Shown here piece after piece: positions 1 to 7,152 of a stretch of 19,059 nucleotides of DNA. The notes below the pieces were generated by a model that was not told the DNA's origin, did no database searches, and saw only the letters and a program-made list of their open reading frames with translations. The stretch comes from CAZBPZ01 sp964493955 (GTDB taxonomy: Bacteria > Chloroflexota > Dehalococcoidia > Dehalococcoidales > Fen-1064): the NCBI GenBank assembly GCA_964493955.1, contig CAZBPZ010000029.1:1-19059 (forward strand). The letters run 5' to 3'. Position 1 is the first letter of the stretch. Each line of letters opens with the position of its first letter. Position numbers and translations under genes: made by a program.

Positions 1-1054
1 CCACCGGCCAGCTGGCTCCCCCGTCGCTACTCAGGTAAACGCGGTTACTGGCGGCGTCGCCGGCCAGGAGGCGGGCAGTCCCGCCGCTCCCGGCTACCGC
101 CAGTGCGGCCACGTCCACGTCCGGCAGGCCGCTGCCCGAGCCAATATCAAGGTCAATCGCGGTGAGGCTCCCGCCGGCCGGCTCGATACGGTAAACGTCA
201 CCCCCTCCAGCCCCACCAGCCGCCACGCCCAGGAAAAGGGGGGCACCAGCAAGCGCCGAGTAGCCGTCAGGAAAGGCCAGCTCCAGCGACACCGGTGACA
301 CCCCACCGATGGTGGCCGGGCCGAGTGCCACGCCCCAGTTACCGGAGACATCACCCGCCAGCACCAATATGTCTGTCCCGTCCCAGGCGGCTGCCAGGAG
401 CTGGCCGTCCTGCTGGTAGGCAGGGGAAAAGGCCACGTCATAAACATCCAGGGCGCCGATGCCCGTATCAACCCAGCCGGCCCCGGGGTTGGCCTCGTCC
501 AGCAGGTAAACACCCCCGAACTCACCGGCATCGCCGTCACGCACGGCGGCCGCCACCACGTTACCCCCGCCCCGCACCACCACGCTGATAGACGTAACGG
601 CCCGGTTGCCCGCCCCGGCACCCCCGGGGCTACCGGGCAGCGCCTGAAAGGTGGTACCGCCGTCGCCAGAGCGAAGCACGGCTGAAGCGGTGGCAATGTA
701 GAGGCTTTCACCCGCCAGGGCAATGTCCACCAGCGCCTCCGTCACCTGGCCCACCGGGCCCCAGTGACTGCCACCGTCGTGCGAGCTGAAGAGGCGGTAG
801 GGCGTGCCGGTCGGGGTGGCGTAGCAGTAAAGGGTACCATCAGCCGCCCGGGCGAGGTGGCGGGGCCCGGCCCCGGCCGCCAGTACCCAGCCCCCGGCCT
901 CACCCGCGGTGGGAGTACTCACCACCGACCAGCGGGCCGGCTCGGCCGGGGCAGCGGTGGTGGGGGCAACTCCTCCCGGTAGCACGCCGCCGGCTCCCAG
1001 CAGCAACGGCCACAGCAGCAGTGCCAGCGCGGCGGCCAGGGCTACCCTGCTCAT
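1..1054 (-). CDS. Secreted Asp-box (BNR/sialidase-like) beta-propeller protein, 3' end cut by window
   Basis: Reading leftward from the ATG at 1054-1052 gives 351 uninterrupted codons that run off the window, so the C-terminus is missing. The N-terminus is a Sec-type signal peptide: Arg3, a hydrophobic stretch of roughly residues 4-22, then an Ala/Pro/Thr-rich linker to about residue 40. There is no lipobox Cys. Three Asp boxes of the S-x-D-G-G-x-x-W/F type are visible at residues 91-98 (SHDGGSHW), 129-136 (SGDGGTTF) and 343-349 (SDGGASW), which is the hallmark of BNR/sortilin-like propeller blades. Known members include sialidases and photosystem assembly or cellulase-like propellers, but no catalytic residues for any of these can be assigned. 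It is probably an exported binding or surface protein. The start is supported by the promoter 7 bases upstream. Fold class is fairly sure; function is unknown. Confidence 0.75.
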   Translation of the reverse strand, partial: MSRVALAAALALLLWPLLLGAGGVLPGGVAPTTAAPAEPARWSVVSTPTAGEAGGWVLAAGAGPRHLARAADGTLYCYATPTGTPYRLFSSHDGGSHWGPVGQVTEALVDIALAGESLYIATASAVLRSGDGGTTFQALPGSPGGAGAGNRAVTSISVVVRGGGNVVAAAVRDGDAGEFGGVYLLDEANPGAGWVDTGIGALDVYDVAFSPAYQQDGQLLAAAWDGTDILVLAGDVSGNWGVALGPATIGGVSPVSLELAFPDGYSALAGAPLFLGVAAGGAGGGDVYRIEPAGGSLTAIDLDIGSGSGLPDVDVAALAVAGSGGTARLLAGDAASNRVYLSSDGGASWPV

Positions 1055-1061
1055 GGATGGG

Positions 1062-1090
1062 ATTGTAACCACGCCCACCAGCCCGGTCAA
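1062..1090 (-). promoter_or_regulatory. Sigma70-like promoter for the propeller gene, probably leaderless
   Basis: On the minus strand, TTGACC (1090-1085) and TACAAT (1067-1062) are separated by exactly 17 bases. Only 7 bases lie between the -10 box and the ATG at 1054. The expected transcription start therefore falls on or next to the A of the start codon, leaving no room for a Shine-Dalgarno sequence. Confidence 0.65.
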
Positions 1091-1102
1091 CCGCCACCGA
1101 GA

Positions 1103-1132
1103 TTGACACCCCCACCCGGCCGCACCTAATAT
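1103..1132 (+). promoter_or_regulatory. Sigma70-like promoter for the acyl-CoA dehydrogenase gene
   Basis: A perfect -35 box TTGACA (1103-1108) is followed after 18 bases by TAATAT (1127-1132), a 4/6 match to the -10 consensus that keeps the key A2 and T6. The start of transcription would be near 1139, giving a leader of about 30 bases containing AGGAGG. It is divergent from the leaderless promoter at 1062-1090; the two -35 boxes are about 12 bases apart. Confidence 0.6.
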
Positions 1133-1137
1133 TAGGT
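1124..1137. promoter_or_regulatory. 14-bp perfect palindrome, candidate operator
   Basis: ACCTAATATTAGGT is identical to its own reverse complement over 14 bases. It sits across the -10 box of the rightward promoter, the usual position for a repressor that blocks RNA polymerase. I found no second copy in the window, and no regulator gene lies next to it, so the cognate factor is unknown. Confidence 0.5.
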
Positions 1138-1167
1138 TCCGGGCATCCGCTGGCAGAGGAGGGAAGT

Positions 1168-2106
1168 TTGACTGTACCGGAAATCAGACGCGTGGCCGTC
1201 ATCGGGGCGGGGCTGATGGGCTTCGGCGTGGCGGTGGAATTTGCCCGTTTCGGCTACAAGGTGACCATCTACAACACCCGGGAGGAGACCAGCCGCCAGG
1301 CAATGCAGAACGCCCGCGAGGCGCTCGACCTGATGGCCGAGGCCGGGCTGATAACGTCCTCCGAGGCAGAGGCCGCCTACGGCAGAATCACCCCCACCAC
1401 CGACCTGGCAGAGGCAGCCCGGGGGGCCGACTTCGTCCACGAGTCCGTACTGGAGGTGCTGGATGTCAAGAAGGAGGTCTTCGCCCGGCTGGACGAGCTG
1501 TGCCCGCCACCCGTCATCCTGGCCACCAATACCTCCAGCCTGCGGGTAACGGACATTGCCGCAGCCACCCGGCACCCGGAGCGAGTCCTGGCCACCCACT
1601 ACTTCCAGCCGCCGCACTTCGTGCCGCTGGTGGAGGTAGTGGGCGGGGAGAAGACGGAGCGGCGCTACATCGAGCAGGCCGCCCGACTGCTGCGGGGCCT
1701 GCGCAAGCGTGTCGTCGTCATCGAGGTGGAACTGCCCGGCTTCGTCGGCAACCGCCTCCAGGGCTCGCTCGGCCGCGAGATACAGTCGCTGGTGGACCGG
1801 GGGGTGGCCACGCCGCAGATGATAGACGACATTATCTCCTTCGGCTTCGGACGGCGCATGGCCTACACCGGCTACTTCAAGCGGCTCGACCTGATAGGGC
1901 TTGACTTCATCGCCACCCAGGCACGGGGACGGGGCCTGGAACCCTGGGGGCCGATTGCCGAGCGGGTTGCCCGCGGCGAACTGGGCATGAAGACCGGCCG
2001 GGGCTTCTACGAGTGGCCGGGCGATAGCGCCCGCAAGCTCCACCGCCGCCTGAACCTGGAGCTCATCCGTCTGATGAAGCAGGACATGGAAGCCGGGCTG
2101 ATATAG
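1168..2106 (+). CDS. 3-hydroxyacyl-CoA dehydrogenase, NAD-dependent
   Basis: This 312-residue protein has the length and order of the two-domain 3-hydroxybutyryl-CoA dehydrogenase family, which oxidises L-3-hydroxyacyl-CoA to 3-ketoacyl-CoA with NAD in beta-oxidation or butyrate-type metabolism. The N-terminal Rossmann domain carries GxGxMG at residues 13-18. The catalytic set is present: Ser123/Ser124 in NTSSL, His144, Glu156 in LVEVV, and Asn195 in GFVGNR. The C-terminal helical domain spans roughly 195-295. After His144 the sequence is YFQPP rather than the common FFNP. This places it in a divergent branch of the family, so the acyl chain preference is uncertain. The start is TTG, chosen because AGGAGG at 1157-1162 lies 5 bases upstream and the Rossmann strand follows directly. 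It is likely cotranscribed with the VWA gene. Confidence 0.88.
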   Translation: MTVPEIRRVAVIGAGLMGFGVAVEFARFGYKVTIYNTREETSRQAMQNAREALDLMAEAGLITSSEAEAAYGRITPTTDLAEAARGADFVHESVLEVLDVKKEVFARLDELCPPPVILATNTSSLRVTDIAAATRHPERVLATHYFQPPHFVPLVEVVGGEKTERRYIEQAARLLRGLRKRVVVIEVELPGFVGNRLQGSLGREIQSLVDRGVATPQMIDDIISFGFGRRMAYTGYFKRLDLIGLDFIATQARGRGLEPWGPIAERVARGELGMKTGRGFYEWPGDSARKLHRRLNLELIRLMKQDMEAGLI

Positions 2107-2145
2107 GGCGTGTCATATACTGCCGGGCTAATCCAGGGCATGTCA
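2105..2145 (+). repeat. In-frame duplicated start-codon context, AGGGC(G/A)TGTCA
   Basis: The 11-mer occurs at 2105-2115 around a GTG codon and at 2135-2145 around an ATG codon, with 10 of 11 bases identical. The offset is exactly 30 bases, so both potential starts of the VWA gene are in the same frame. Confidence 0.5.
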
Positions 2146-3618
2146 CACTACCGCTATACCGAGTGGGACGGCACCCAGGTCTTCCCCGACCTGGACAGCG
2201 ACCGGCTCCTTGAAGAGCTGGTGCGGCACCTTGCCCGCACCGGTGACGTGGCCGAGGCTATCTGGAAGCTGCAGCGCGAGGGCCTGGGTGGTGACGAGCC
2301 TGTGCCCGGCAACCGCCAGCTCTACCACTACCTTGAAGAGATGAAAAGGTCCGAGCTGGAACGGCCCGAGGTAGCCCGTGCCCTGGAGGCGCTCCGCCGT
2401 CACCTGGGCGAGGCCAGCCACCGCCCCCTGCCCGTTCCTCCGGCCCGGCTCCACCACCTGCTGGCTCTGCTGCCGCCGGGCGACCAGGACACGCGGCCCA
2501 GCCCACCCGGCCCCCCGACCGATGCCCCGGCCGGGGGCGGCGAACTGCCCGCCCCCTCTGAGGCCATCGCCACCATTGACCGGCTGCTAGCCATCACCGA
2601 GCTTCAGTCGCAGCTGCGCCGCAACCAGCGTGCCCACTCGCTCGGAAACGCCGACACGGAGCTGGTGAAGAGGCTGGCGGGAGAGCGCTTCGCCGCCGGA
2701 CTGGAGGGGTTACGCCACCTGCAGCCGGTGCTCGTCCGGGCCGGGTACCTGTGCCGCCGCCACGGCTCGCTAACGCTGACACCGCGGGCCATCCGGCGCA
2801 TCGGGCAGCGTGCCCTGGAGGAAGTCTTCCGGGAAATCAGGCGTAACGGCCACGGTAACCACCGCCGGGAATCCCCCGGCAGCGGGGACGAGGTGCTGGA
2901 AGGTACCCGCCCCTACGAGGCCGGGGATGACTTCCGCCTCCACCTCCAGCAGACCCTGATGAATGCGGTGCGCCGCCGACCGCGGCACCTGCCGGTGACA
3001 ATTGGCCCGGATGATTTCGAGGTGGTGCGAACGGCCGCCACGACGCGCTCGGCCACGGCGCTGCTGCTGGACCTGAGCCGCTCCATGCCCCGACACGGCA
3101 ACTTCGAGGCCGCCAGGAAAGTGGCACTGGCCCTGAGCGAGCTGGTGCGCAGCCGCCACCCCCGGGACAGCTTCCACGTCATCGGCTTCGCTACCCGCGC
3201 CCGTGTCATCAGGCCGGCCGACCTGCCAGGACTGAGCCGGGACCGGCACGACCGCTTTACCAACGTGCAGCAGGCCCTGGCCCTGGCCCGGCAGCTGCTG
3301 ACCACCGGACCGGCCGAGGACCGGCATGTGATACTGGTCACCGACGGCGAGCCGACGGCACACACCGAGGACGGCCGGGTCCATACCGCCTACCCGCCCT
3401 CGCCGCGCACCCTGGAACTGACACTGGCCGAGGCCCGCCGCTGTGCCCGCGCCGGTATCCGCCTCAACACCTTCCTCTTCCGCGGGCCCGACCTGGGGCA
3501 GGACTTTGCCCGCCGCATGGCCGCCGCCAGCCGCGGCCGCGTCTTCTTTACCCGCGCCGGTGACCTGGGGCGCTACATCATGGCGGACTACCTTTCCGGC
3601 CGGCGGCGGAGCCTTTAG
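2140..3618 (+). CDS. VWA domain protein with complete MIDAS (CoxE/BatA-like group)
   Basis: From the ATG at 2140 this is a 492-residue soluble protein with no signal peptide or membrane segment. The N-terminal part starts HYRYTEWDGTQ, a pattern I recall at the very start of related VWA proteins. That is why I prefer 2140 over the in-frame GTG at 2110, which adds ten residues. A Pro/Gly-rich linker lies near residues 105-145. The C-terminal VWA domain (about 285-480) holds a full metal-ion-dependent adhesion site: D311-L-S-R-S, Thr374 and Asp402 in VTDGEP. Such proteins usually work with a MoxR-type AAA ATPase to remodel or metallate a partner enzyme. No MoxR gene is in this window. It follows the acyl-CoA dehydrogenase stop by 33 bases, so the two are probably one operon. 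Confidence 0.8.
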   Translation: MSHYRYTEWDGTQVFPDLDSDRLLEELVRHLARTGDVAEAIWKLQREGLGGDEPVPGNRQLYHYLEEMKRSELERPEVARALEALRRHLGEASHRPLPVPPARLHHLLALLPPGDQDTRPSPPGPPTDAPAGGGELPAPSEAIATIDRLLAITELQSQLRRNQRAHSLGNADTELVKRLAGERFAAGLEGLRHLQPVLVRAGYLCRRHGSLTLTPRAIRRIGQRALEEVFREIRRNGHGNHRRESPGSGDEVLEGTRPYEAGDDFRLHLQQTLMNAVRRRPRHLPVTIGPDDFEVVRTAATTRSATALLLDLSRSMPRHGNFEAARKVALALSELVRSRHPRDSFHVIGFATRARVIRPADLPGLSRDRHDRFTNVQQALALARQLLTTGPAEDRHVILVTDGEPTAHTEDGRVHTAYPPSPRTLELTLAEARRCARAGIRLNTFLFRGPDLGQDFARRMAAASRGRVFFTRAGDLGRYIMADYLSGRRRSL

Positions 3619-3628
3619 AGCCTCGCCT

Positions 3629-3657
3629 TTGCGCCCCCCACACCCCGGTGCTAGAAT
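3629..3657 (+). promoter_or_regulatory. Promoter for the cyclase-family gene
   Basis: TTGCGC (3629-3634) and TAGAAT (3652-3657) are separated by 17 bases. The -10 box matches 5/6. Transcription would start near 3664, right at the Shine-Dalgarno GGAGG (3664-3668), so the leader is only about 15 bases. Confidence 0.5.
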
Positions 3658-3678
3658 ACGCCGGGAGGAGAGATACAG

Positions 3679-4443
3679 ATGGCCACCCGAATTATTGACC
3701 TGAGCCTGCCGCTGGAGCCGGCCCCCGGCGGGCAGACGGTGGAAATCAGCCACCACCCCCACCAGGCCGGGGCCGAGCAGATGGCCCGGATATTCGGCTG
3801 CCGCCCCGCCGACCTCCCCGGTGGGCTGGGCTGGGCCACCGATACCCTCACCCTCAGCACCCACGCCGGCACGCACGTTGACGCCCCCTGGCACTACAGC
3901 CCCACCTCCGAGGGGCGCCGGGCGCGCACCATCGACGAGATGCCGCTGGAGTGGTTCTACGGTGACGGTGTCATCATTGACATGCGGCACAAGCCGGCGG
4001 GCGCGGCGGTGACCGTGGAGGACTTCCAGCAGGCGCTGGACAGGCTGGGCTACCACCTCAAGCCGGGCGACATCGTCCTCGTCCAGACGGGGGCCGACCG
4101 GTACTGGGGCACCGGGGAGTACGACCGCGCCGGCTGCGGCATGACGCGCCGGGCCACCCTCTGGCTGATAGAGCAGGGGATACGCGTCATGGGGACGGAC
4201 GCCTGGGGCTGGGACCGCCCCTTCTGGGCCATCCGCCAGGAGTTCCAGGAAACGGGCGATAGCAGTATCATCTGGGGCGCTCACTATGCCGGCATCGACC
4301 GCGAGTACTGCCACATCGAAAAGCTGGCCAACCTGGACAAGGTGCCACGCCCTACCGGCTTCAAGGTGGCCTGCTTCCCGGTATCCATCCGCGGCGGCAG
4401 CGCCGGCTGGGCACGGGTAGTGGCAATTGTGGAGGAACAATAG
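3679..4443 (+). CDS. Cyclase-family metal-dependent hydrolase (kynurenine formamidase-like)
   Basis: The 254-residue protein belongs to the family that contains bacterial kynurenine formamidase and isatin hydrolase (Pfam Cyclase). These enzymes use divalent metal to hydrolyse amide or cyclic-amide bonds. The signature is clear: H62-A-G-T-H66-V-D68-A-P-W-H72 matches the HxGTHxDxPxH metal-binding motif. A second conserved block, PGDIVLVQTGAD, is at about residues 129-140, and GTDAWGWD is near 174-181. The start is ATG with GGAGG ten bases upstream and its own promoter. Length is somewhat above a typical kynB product (about 210 residues), and no other kynurenine pathway gene is nearby, so tryptophan degradation cannot be assumed. 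Its stop codon lies inside the first copy of the repeat that flanks the assembly gap. Confidence 0.85.
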   Translation: MATRIIDLSLPLEPAPGGQTVEISHHPHQAGAEQMARIFGCRPADLPGGLGWATDTLTLSTHAGTHVDAPWHYSPTSEGRRARTIDEMPLEWFYGDGVIIDMRHKPAGAAVTVEDFQQALDRLGYHLKPGDIVLVQTGADRYWGTGEYDRAGCGMTRRATLWLIEQGIRVMGTDAWGWDRPFWAIRQEFQETGDSSIIWGAHYAGIDREYCHIEKLANLDKVPRPTGFKVACFPVSIRGGSAGWARVVAIVEEQ

Positions 4444-4471
4444 ACCCACAGGCGTAACTTCTACCACCAGG
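4438..4471 (+). repeat. 34-bp repeat, copy A, left of the assembly gap
   Basis: The block begins CAATAGACCCACA and continues with GTAACTTCTACC. It overlaps the stop codon of the cyclase gene. About 30 of 34 positions match copy B at 4616-4649 when one single-base gap is allowed on each side. Confidence 0.6.
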
Positions 4472-4489
4472 GCACGACTTGAGAATATC

Positions 4490-4589
4490 NNNNNNNNNNN
4501 NNNNNNNNNNNNNNNNNNNNNNNNNNNNNNNNNNNNNNNNNNNNNNNNNNNNNNNNNNNNNNNNNNNNNNNNNNNNNNNNNNNNNNNNN
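4490..4589. other. Assembly gap of 100 N
   Basis: A run of exactly 100 N is the convention for a scaffold gap of unknown true length. GAATATC occurs directly before it (4483-4489) and directly after it (4590-4596). Any reading frame drawn through it is an artefact. Confidence 0.95.
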
Positions 4590-4615
4590 GAATATCCGGT
4601 ATTCACCCCAGGGGA

Positions 4616-4649
4616 CAATAGACCCACACGGTGTAACTTCTACCGCCGG
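4616..4649 (+). repeat. 34-bp repeat, copy B, right of the assembly gap
   Basis: CAATAGACCCACACGGTGTA followed by ACTTCTACCGCCGG is a diverged copy of 4438-4471. It lies directly upstream of the Shine-Dalgarno (AAGGA, 4651-4655) of the PurO-like gene, so it forms that gene's leader region. No convincing promoter is visible in the few bases available after the gap. Confidence 0.6.
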
Positions 4650-4663
4650 AAAGGACTCAGCCG

Positions 4664-5398
4664 ATGACCAACCCGAACGGACCCTACCCCGGCCGGCAGC
4701 TCTTCGTGGGGATTTCGCCCGGCGGACGGCCGGCCGTGGCCTACCTCGTCACCGGGCGCAGCGCGGCCAGCCGCGAGCGCCGGGCAATCGCACTCGAGGA
4801 CGGCGTCAGGATAGGCCCCCTTGGTGACGTGGAGTATGACCCGCTGCGCCACTACACCGCCCTCAAGGTGGAGCCTGCCCTGGGGCTGGCCGTCGTCAGC
4901 AACGGCATCCAGACCGAGGCCATCTTCGAGGCCTACCGCCTCCTCGGCAATGTCGGGGCCACGCCGGACGGGTCATTCCTGCAGAAGCTGCTGGAAGGGG
5001 CCGGGGCCGAGCCGGACAGCCTCAAAACACCCCGCATCGCCGGGGTCATCACCCGCCACGGCGAGTCCGGCCGCCTCTTCTACTTCCTCGGCGTCAAGCG
5101 GGCCGACATGCCGGCCCGGGCCTTAAGCGTCGCCGTGGAGCCGGGGGTGCTCTTCGGTGTCTCCACCTACCAGGGCGACCTGTCCGACCCCCGGCCGTTT
5201 GACCTGAGCGGCGGCCCGGCCCGGCTGCCGTTCGAGGACGAAGACCCGCATGAGCTTGCCACCCGCCTCTACGACATCTCCGCGGCCAGCCACCAGGACC
5301 AGGACATCCGCGTCTGCACCGTGGCCGCCATGCCCTCGGCGGATGACCCCGGGGCCTGGGGCGTGGCCATCAAGAACCGGCAGGAGCCACCGCGGTGA
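4664..5398 (+). CDS. PurO-like (archaeal-type IMP cyclohydrolase family) protein
   Basis: The 244 residues resemble the PurO family, which in archaea closes the IMP ring from FAICAR in the last step of purine synthesis. Features seen that recall PurO are the start PGRQLFVGISPGG, the following AYLVTGRSAASRERR (PurO has a YRVSSRSFPNR-like segment), LGLAVVSNGIQTE near residues 78-90, and KTPRIAGVI near 122-130. Length is slightly above archaeal PurO (about 200 residues). Most bacteria make IMP with PurH instead, so this could be either a functional alternative cyclohydrolase or a paralogue with another substrate. The ATG start has AAGGA eight bases upstream. The gene ends in a GTGA overlap with the next gene, implying translational coupling to a glycosidase-like propeller rather than to purine genes. 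Confidence 0.65.
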   Translation: MTNPNGPYPGRQLFVGISPGGRPAVAYLVTGRSAASRERRAIALEDGVRIGPLGDVEYDPLRHYTALKVEPALGLAVVSNGIQTEAIFEAYRLLGNVGATPDGSFLQKLLEGAGAEPDSLKTPRIAGVITRHGESGRLFYFLGVKRADMPARALSVAVEPGVLFGVSTYQGDLSDPRPFDLSGGPARLPFEDEDPHELATRLYDISAASHQDQDIRVCTVAAMPSADDPGAWGVAIKNRQEPPR

Positions 5399-6252
5399 AG
5401 GCCCAGAGGTTACCCGGCAACCCCATCATCCGGCCCAACATGAGGGCGCGCACCGGCAGCAACATCAACGGCCCCTCGCTCGTCCGCGCCCCCGACTGGC
5501 TGCCGGACAGGCTGGGGCGCTACTACCTCTACTTCGCCCACCACAAGGGGAGGTTCATCCGCCTCGCCTTCGCCGACCGGCCAGAAGGGCCGTGGCAACT
5601 CTACGAGCCGGGTACCCTCCACCTGGCCGAGGCCGCCTGCCAGGACCACGTTGCCTCGCCGGACGTGCACGTTGACGACGAGAGGCGGCAGCTACGCATG
5701 TACTACCACGGGGTGGGGGAAGACGGGAGGCAGATGTCATTCGTGGCGCTATCACAGGACGGAATCCACTTCCGGAGCCGGCCGGGGCCGGTGGGACACC
5801 CGTACTTCAGGGTGTTCCGGTGGGGCGGCTGGTACTACGCCCTGGGAATGCCGGGCTGGTCCTACCGCTCGCGCGACGGCCTTACCGGTTTCGAGCGCGG
5901 GCCGCGGCTCTTCACGCCCAACATGCGCCACAGCGCCCTGCTGGCCCGCGGTAACACCCTGTACGTCTTCTTCAGCAACGTGGGCGACGTGCCGGAACGC
6001 ATCCTCCTGTCCACCATCGACCTCACGCCCGACTGGACGGAATGGCACGAGAGCGAGCCGGTGACGGTGCTGGAACCGGAGACAGACTACGAGGGGGCCG
6101 GCCTGCCGCTGGAGCCGTCGGTGCGGGACTGGGCGCCGCTGCCGGTGCGCCAGCTGCGTGACCCCGCCATCTTTGAAGAAGACGGCCGGACTTACCTGGT
6201 GTACTCGGTGGCCGGTGAGCATGGCCTAGCAATCGCGCGGCTGCTGGAATAG
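5395..6252 (+). CDS. GH43/GH32-like five-bladed beta-propeller protein
   Basis: The 285 residues have repeated strands typical of the glycoside hydrolase 43/32/130-like five-bladed propeller. Examples are GRYYLYFAHHKGR with FADRPEGPW (around residues 40-65), RMYYHGVGEDGRQ with SQDGIHFR (about 100-125), LYVFFSNVGD, and RDPAIFEEDGRTYLVYS near the C-terminus. The last segment resembles the RDP-x-(I/V)F blade motif of the clan. There is no signal peptide, so the protein is cytoplasmic. Catalytic carboxylates cannot be assigned with confidence. The start is GTG, overlapping the upstream stop as GTGA. A 23-base gap with a strong Shine-Dalgarno leads to the following hotdog gene. Substrate is unknown; it may be an intracellular glycosidase or phosphorylase, or a propeller without activity. 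Confidence 0.6.
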   Translation: MKAQRLPGNPIIRPNMRARTGSNINGPSLVRAPDWLPDRLGRYYLYFAHHKGRFIRLAFADRPEGPWQLYEPGTLHLAEAACQDHVASPDVHVDDERRQLRMYYHGVGEDGRQMSFVALSQDGIHFRSRPGPVGHPYFRVFRWGGWYYALGMPGWSYRSRDGLTGFERGPRLFTPNMRHSALLARGNTLYVFFSNVGDVPERILLSTIDLTPDWTEWHESEPVTVLEPETDYEGAGLPLEPSVRDWAPLPVRQLRDPAIFEEDGRTYLVYSVAGEHGLAIARLLE

Positions 6253-6275
6253 CGACACGGGCAAGGAGGAGAACC

Positions 6276-7139
6276 ATGGCCGACGATACCATTGTGAAGG
6301 GGGGCTACCTCTACGGGGGCTGGCGCCAGCCGCCCAATATCTGGAAGGACGCCGGCATCCACAATGACGAAATCGCCCGCCGGGCCGGGATGCGCGGCGG
6401 CACCATCCCCGGCACCATCCACCTCAACCTCTTTCCGCCGCTCCTCATCAGGCTCTTCGGGCAGCGCTGGCTGGAGAAGGGCTGCCTGAGCTTCTACTAC
6501 ACCTACGCCACCCTGGACCGGGAGGACGTCTGCGCGGTGGTGGCGCTGCCCCCCGGGGGCAGGACGGACGACGTGCTGGTTGAGGCGCGGGTGGAGATGC
6601 CGGACGGCCGTGTGGTGGCCCGCGGCACCGTTTCCGTGGGCGAGCCGGCCGAAGAACCGTACGTGGGCAGCATCCGGCTGGAAGACGCACCCCGCCGCGA
6701 GCTCCGGATACTGGCCGACCTGCGGTCGGGAATGGAGATACCGGCGCGGGAGAACGTCATCGTCACCCAGGAGGAGCTCAACAAGACCCTCGAGACCATC
6801 ACGGACACCATCGAGTGGTACAGGGGCAGCTCGCCCTGGGGGCCGCCGGTGGTGAACCCGGCCACGATGTACAGCGTCCTCAACGCCGGTTTCCCCCCGG
6901 ACACCATCAAGCCGGCGGTAGGCTTCTTCGGGGCCACCGAAATCACCCTCGTGGACGGGCCGATACTGGTGGGTGTACCCTACCGCACCACCGGCCGGGT
7001 GGTCTGCGTGGGGGCCAGCCCGAAGACGGAGTTTGCCTGGGTGGACTCGGAGCTTTACGAGCAGTCCAGCCGCCGGCTGGTGGCAAAGATGCGCCACCTG
7101 ACGCGCTGGATGAAGGCTTCCTCGCCGCTCTGGCAGTAA
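6276..7139 (+). CDS. Double-hotdog (MaoC-like) protein of unknown substrate
   Basis: The 287-residue protein looks like two fused hotdog halves. The N-terminal half contains DEIARRAGMRGGTIPGTIH (about 29-48), similar to the opening of MaoC-type hydratase and dehydratase domains. The C-terminal half contains NPATMYSVLNAGFPP (from Asn194) followed by GATEITLVDGPILVGVPY (about 216-233), resembling a second hotdog. The hydratase signature NP-x-H-x-D is not visible at the Asn194 position, so a thioesterase, a CoA-thioester binding protein or an inactive member is as likely as an enoyl-CoA hydratase. The ATG start is well supported by AAGGAGG at 6263-6269, six bases upstream. It is the last gene of the three-gene set and converges on the ferredoxin gene, with only 13 bases between stops and no recognisable terminator. 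Confidence 0.55.
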   Translation: MADDTIVKGGYLYGGWRQPPNIWKDAGIHNDEIARRAGMRGGTIPGTIHLNLFPPLLIRLFGQRWLEKGCLSFYYTYATLDREDVCAVVALPPGGRTDDVLVEARVEMPDGRVVARGTVSVGEPAEEPYVGSIRLEDAPRRELRILADLRSGMEIPARENVIVTQEELNKTLETITDTIEWYRGSSPWGPPVVNPATMYSVLNAGFPPDTIKPAVGFFGATEITLVDGPILVGVPYRTTGRVVCVGASPKTEFAWVDSELYEQSSRRLVAKMRHLTRWMKASSPLWQ

Positions 7140-7152
7140 GGGGCCAGGAAGG

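Noticed and set aside
1132..2043. 303-codon open frame on the minus strand
   Set aside because: It lies antisense to the 3-hydroxyacyl-CoA dehydrogenase, has no recognisable domain and is a by-product of GC-rich codon use in the real gene.
2770..4467. 565-codon open frame on the minus strand
   Set aside because: It crosses antisense through two unrelated real genes (VWA and cyclase) and their spacer; composition is Gly/Ala/Val-rich with no motif.
4438..4649. CRISPR array across the assembly gap
   Set aside because: The two 34-bp copies differ at several positions and by indels, copy A overlaps a coding stop, and no cas gene is nearby.
4361..4667. Open frames running through the N block
   Set aside because: They exist only because N was translated as X; the gap length is unknown.
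7140..7152. Terminator between the convergent hotdog and ferredoxin genes
   Set aside because: Only 13 bases separate the stops and no stem with a T run is seen.
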